Shown here piece by piece: positions 35,109 through 38,381 of a stretch of DNA of 38,381 nt; the stretch's first letter is position 1; the number at the start of each line of letters is the position of its first letter. A model generated the notes under the pieces. The model made no database searches, had not been told where the DNA came from, and worked only from the letters and a program-made list of their open reading frames with translations. The position numbers and the translations under genes are program-made. This DNA is from Singulisphaera sp. GP187 (GTDB lineage Bacteria; Planctomycetota; UBA1135; UBA2386), in contig CAMBXM010000016.1 in NCBI GenBank assembly GCA_945871815.1, positions 1 to 38,381 on the forward strand. The letters run 5' to 3'.

Positions 35109-36922
35109 TGCGGCCCCTTCGGCGGTGCCGCGAGCAGTTGTTGGCCAGTGAGACGATCGACATCGACGAGGCGGCCGTCGACGAGTCGGATCACGCGATC
35201 GACCGAAGCGAGCACGCGAGGGTTGTGTGTGATCAGCAGAACGGTCTGGCCGCGCAAGCGAGCGAGCACTTCGGTGCAGAGGCGCTCTTCGCTGACGGCA
35301 TCGAGTCCCGTGGTTGGCTCGTCGAGCACGACGATCGGCGCATTGCGCACCAGGGCTCGGGCGAGTGCTACGCGCTGCCGTTCGCCGCCCGATAGACCGG
35401 CACCGCGTTCGCCGACACTGGTGTCGAGGCCGTCGGGCCATTGATCCGAGTACGCGGTCACACCTGCGCAGTTGGCCGCGGCCTCCACGTCCTTCTGGTC
35501 CGCATCAGGGCGTCCGAGCAGGATGTTCTCGCGCAGCGTTGCGTCGAACAGGATCGTCTCTTGGAAGACGAGCGCAACCGCATTGCGCAGTTGCAGAGCG
35601 CCGAGTTCGCGCACGTCGACGCCGTCGACCAGCACGGTTCCGGTGCTGGGATCGCGGAGGCGCGGCAACAGCGTCGCGAGGGTCGTCTTGCCCGAACCGT
35701 TGGCGCCGACGAGGGCCACGTGCTGACCCGCCGGAATGTGGAGATTGGCGCCCTTCAGGACCTGCCGGCCATCGCCGTGGCGAAAGCTGACGTCCTGCAG
35801 CGTGATCTCACCGCGGATCTTGGGCAACGTGCGTGGCTGTTCGGGCCAAGGCAGATCGGGCACCGCATCGAGCAGGTGCAGGATGCGCTCGCCGGAGGCT
35901 GCGGCCTTGATCATCACTGAGCTGCGACTGAGCGCCTTGCGGATGGGCTTGTAGAACGAGCGAACATAGGCGAGCAGGACGAGCAGGTCGCCGGCCGAGA
36001 GATCGGTCTCGGGCGCCGCGACCCGCAGCGCGCCGTAGTACATCGTGACGCCGATGCCGAGTGCGAGTGCGGTCTCGGCGCCGATCCCAAGGCGGCCCTC
36101 GAGGCGCGTGGCGGCGAGGCCTGCCTTGGCGCTCTTGCGATTGGCTCGCGTGAACGCCTCGGCAGCCTCATCTTCCATCCCGTAGGCCTGGATGACGGGG
36201 ATCGCGGACATCGTCTCGTGGACCGAAGTCGCGAGCTCTCCTTCTTTGGCCCGCTGCTTCCGGGCGGCGCGGCGCAGGCGTACGCCGAACAGCGACGTCA
36301 TTACGCCGATTGCTGGCATCACCGCGACGGCCATCAGGGCGAGTCGCCAGTCCATGATCAGCATGACGATGAGCGTGCCACCGACGAGCAGACCTTCACG
36401 CATCAGCGAGAAGATGCCGTCGATCAGCAGCATGCGCAGCGAGTTCGCGTCGCCGACCAGCCGCAACATCATGTCGCCCCGGCGGTGCTTCTCGTGCCAC
36501 GCGAGCGACATGAGCAGCATGCGCTCGAGAGCGCTGCGGCGGATCCTGTTGACGACCTTCTGGCCCGCTTCTGCGAGCCACAGGTCGCGGAAGTAGCTGG
36601 CGATGCCGGTGATCAGCGAGAACACGAGCACGGCGCAGCCAGCGAGGAGCGCCAGGGTCCCGGCGTTCTCGCGCCCCGTCATGCTCGTCGGCAGGATCGC
36701 CCAGGGTTCGGCCCCGATCACCTGATCGATGACGACCTTGAGTGGCCATGGCTTGGCCAGTTCGGCGAGCACGACGATGCAGGTCAGCGAGAACGCTGAC
36801 AAGAGCCGCAGGCGGTACTGGCTCAGGTACGGGAGCAACCGTCGCCAGACGTAGAGCGACTGACCCAGCCGCTGTCGCATGGTCAGCTTCGGCTTGTTAG
36901 TCGCCACGGACGGCCTCGTCAT
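35105..36922 (-). CDS. ABC exporter, fused membrane and ATPase half-transporter
   Basis: 605 aa from ATG 36922, which overlaps the upstream glycosyltransferase by 26 bp; ATG 36880 (591 aa) is the alternative, and neither has a strong Shine-Dalgarno. Hydrophobic segments at about 38-56, 88-110, 176-206 and 284-322 give a type-IV exporter domain. The nucleotide domain has Walker A GANGSGKT (406-413), signature LSGGE (510-514), Walker B VVLDEP (531-536) and the H-loop in LLITHN. It works as a homodimer in the inner membrane, exporting lipids, glycolipids or peptides. Neighbouring glycosyltransferases and kinases favour a glycolipid or glycan. It ends in a 4-bp overlap with the first kinase. Confidence 0.9.
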   Translation of the reverse strand: MTRPSVATNKPKLTMRQRLGQSLYVWRRLLPYLSQYRLRLLSAFSLTCIVVLAELAKPWPLKVVIDQVIGAEPWAILPTSMTGRENAGTLALLAGCAVLVFSLITGIASYFRDLWLAEAGQKVVNRIRRSALERMLLMSLAWHEKHRRGDMMLRLVGDANSLRMLLIDGIFSLMREGLLVGGTLIVMLIMDWRLALMAVAVMPAIGVMTSLFGVRLRRAARKQRAKEGELATSVHETMSAIPVIQAYGMEDEAAEAFTRANRKSAKAGLAATRLEGRLGIGAETALALGIGVTMYYGALRVAAPETDLSAGDLLVLLAYVRSFYKPIRKALSRSSVMIKAAASGERILHLLDAVPDLPWPEQPRTLPKIRGEITLQDVSFRHGDGRQVLKGANLHIPAGQHVALVGANGSGKTTLATLLPRLRDPSTGTVLVDGVDVRELGALQLRNAVALVFQETILFDATLRENILLGRPDADQKDVEAAANCAGVTAYSDQWPDGLDTSVGERGAGLSGGERQRVALARALVRNAPIVVLDEPTTGLDAVSEERLCTEVLARLRGQTVLLITHNPRVLASVDRVIRLVDGRLVDVDRLTGQQLLAAPPKGPQ

Positions 36923-38057
36923 CGTGAGGCTGTGGGCGAAGCCATGGCAGTACGATTCGCGCCTTGTGGGTCCAATCGAGATTGCGGACGAGTTCTTCGT
37001 CGGCGAGCGCCTTCGTGGGGTCGTCGAGCACTCGTTCGGCGGCGGCAACGAAGCTGGGAATGTCGTCGGCGTCGAAGAGTCCGGGCAGGTCCCGGTCGCC
37101 GAGTTCCCCGAGCACGCAGGGCACGCGGCTGCCGATCAACGGCCGGCGCGCTGCTAGGCCCTCGACGACCTTGAGGGGCGAGAAGTAGCCTGGCGCGGCG
37201 GCGGGATACGGGGCGCAGATGGCGTCAGATGCGGCGAGATACTCACCCATGAGTTCGTGCGGGACGGCCCCCTCGAACACGATGTCGTCGGGCATCTGCG
37301 CGACCTTGGCTTCTACTTCTGCGCGTGCGGGCCCGTCGCCGATGATCCAGAGGCCGCAGGCGCGGCGCTGACGCAGCGCAGCAAACGCTTCGAGCAAGAA
37401 GCCGATCCCGTGCCACGGCTTGAGGGAGCCGACGAACAGCAAGACGGGCTTGCCCTGGAGCTGCGCTGGGCGCGCCATGGGCTTGGCGTTCTCAAAGGCG
37501 TCGAGATGCGCGCCGTTGCCGAGAACGTGCACGCGTTCTTTCGGCGCGCCCGCAGCAACGAGCATCTTGGCGAGTTCGCGCGACACGGCGAACACGGCGT
37601 CGGCGCCGCGAAGTACGTCGAGGCAGAGGGCTTCGGCCGTGGCCGCTAGATGCAGGGAACGGAACTGCGCGGCTTCGATCCAGAGTGGCGCGTTGACCTC
37701 GACAACGTAGGGCAGTCCGTTGGCCCGGGCGTAGGCGAGCCCGCCACCAGAGAACAGTGCGAGACGTTCGTAGACGGCACTGTGCGGGCCGGCGGCCTGC
37801 AGTGCTTCGAACACCGCCCGCGAATGGGCGAGCTGCAGGACCTCGCCGGCGATACCCGCAGCGCGCGGCGTTGCGACGATCTGCGCCCGATGAGGCAGGA
37901 AGCCGTCGGTTTCTCCGGCGCGCGTCATGAACACGTCGAGGGACGCGCCGAGCAACGCCATAGCTTTTGCCATCGCTCGGAAATGGACCGATGCGCCCTT
38001 GCTGCTGTCCGGCGGGATGCCGGGATCCGCACAGAGGTAGGCGATCGGGTGCGTCAC
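36897..38057 (-). CDS. Glycosyltransferase, GT4 family-like
   Basis: 386 aa from GTG 38057, overlapping the previous gene's TGA by 4 bp (GTGA). GT-B fold: N-terminal Rossmann domain with ADPGIPPDSSKGASVHFRAM (about 9-28), then LLFVGSLKPWHGIGFLLEAF (about 205-224), WIIGDGPAR and the family E-x7-E region APGYFSPLKVVEGLAA (about 287-302). It should transfer a sugar from a nucleotide donor in the cytoplasm. The start of the neighbour's frame rules out a longer N-terminus. Stop is TAA 36897-36899. Donor and acceptor are unknown. Confidence 0.9.
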   Translation of the reverse strand: MTHPIAYLCADPGIPPDSSKGASVHFRAMAKAMALLGASLDVFMTRAGETDGFLPHRAQIVATPRAAGIAGEVLQLAHSRAVFEALQAAGPHSAVYERLALFSGGGLAYARANGLPYVVEVNAPLWIEAAQFRSLHLAATAEALCLDVLRGADAVFAVSRELAKMLVAAGAPKERVHVLGNGAHLDAFENAKPMARPAQLQGKPVLLFVGSLKPWHGIGFLLEAFAALRQRRACGLWIIGDGPARAEVEAKVAQMPDDIVFEGAVPHELMGEYLAASDAICAPYPAAAPGYFSPLKVVEGLAARRPLIGSRVPCVLGELGDRDLPGLFDADDIPSFVAAAERVLDDPTKALADEELVRNLDWTHKARIVLPWLRPQPHDDEAVRGD

Positions 38058-38381
38058 GCGCCTGCCGCCTTCTTGCCGTTCTGATACCAACTCTGCAACT
38101 TGCCGACGTTCGTCGAGAGATCGAAGCACTGCTCGGCGCGGGCGCGTCCGGCGATCGATAGGGCCTTGAGTCGCGCAGGATCGCGCAGCAGGCTCGTCAG
38201 TTCAGTGGCAACCGCCTGTGCGTCGGCCGGTGGGACGATGACCCCCGCCTTGCCGAAGTCCGCGATTTCTTCCACGCCGCCCACGGGTGTGCTGAGGATC
38301 GGCAGGCCGGCGGCCAGCGCCTCCAGGAGCACGGTCGGCAGAGCGTCGCGATTGCCGTCGGCGCCGATGATGCATGGCAGT
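38054..38381 (-). CDS. Glycosyltransferase, GT4 family-like, 5' part outside window
   Basis: 109 C-terminal residues are visible, opening in the frame at the window edge. GNRDALPTVLLEALAAGLP and STPVGGVEEI (about residues 10-38 of what is seen) form the C-terminal nucleotide-sugar site of GT4 enzymes, with the DALPTVLLEA glutamate. The rest is the terminal helix bundle, ending GKKAAGA. It is the first gene in view of the long minus-strand run, which therefore continues upstream beyond the window. Confidence 0.85.
   Translation of the reverse strand, partial: LPCIIGADGNRDALPTVLLEALAAGLPILSTPVGGVEEIADFGKAGVIVPPADAQAVATELTSLLRDPARLKALSIAGRARAEQCFDLSTNVGKLQSWYQNGKKAAGA

Overview
The window is GC-rich bacterial chromosome with gene-dense, ordinary codon use and no transposase, integrase, tRNA, rRNA or CRISPR array that I can see. 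Frequent GTG and TTG starts, ATGA and GTGA gene overlaps, a standalone infA with a GTG start, and several long secreted proteins with Gram-negative features (lipoboxes, an AlgE-type outer-membrane barrel, di-heme oxidoreductases) point to a Gram-negative-type environmental bacterium. The style resembles some Planctomycetota, but the phylum is an inference, not something the sequence proves.

Layout. 1-2318 (minus): two overlapping di-heme oxidoreductase (DHOR/DUF1111-like) genes, the downstream one cut by the window edge. 2465-3325 (minus): a standalone 5'-3' exonuclease/flap-nuclease-like protein, divergent from 3436-4386 (plus, secreted protein of unknown function) and the Uup-type ABC-F ATPase (4457-6382). 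6545-12412 (plus): a very large DUF4011-SF1 helicase-Vsr-like nuclease-DUF3320 gene of the Hhe-like antiphage type, split by a single in-frame TAG codon at 7055-7057 with the frame otherwise open. 12529-15027 (plus): a secreted subtilisin-like protein whose catalytic Asp position holds Glu; its stop codon lies in a 16-bp tandem repeat. 15248-16492 (minus): glyA; 16821-18824 (plus): speA; 18914-19942 (plus): a NYN-domain protein.

20039-26155 (minus) is a five-gene run: SAM methyltransferase, M48 membrane metalloprotease (4-bp overlap), orphan sensor histidine kinase, a signal-peptide/C-terminal-TM protein, and a Cas4-like DUF2779 nuclease with two G8 tracts near its poorly defined start. infA (26354-26569, plus) is divergent from this run, has a recognisable promoter, and its stop codon begins an 18-bp tandem repeat.

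26826-38381 (minus) is a tight eight-gene run, all in one direction with 4-bp overlaps or 1-43-bp gaps (26 bp at one junction): two family-4-type glycosyltransferases, an ABC exporter, two APH-fold phosphotransferases, an AlgE-like outer-membrane barrel carrying a lipobox, a parallel beta-helix lipoprotein, and a secreted multi-domain Ig/transthyretin-like protein. Together they look like the synthesis, phosphorylation, inner-membrane export and outer-membrane passage/modification of an unknown glycan or glycoconjugate. This is the best candidate here for an undescribed system.
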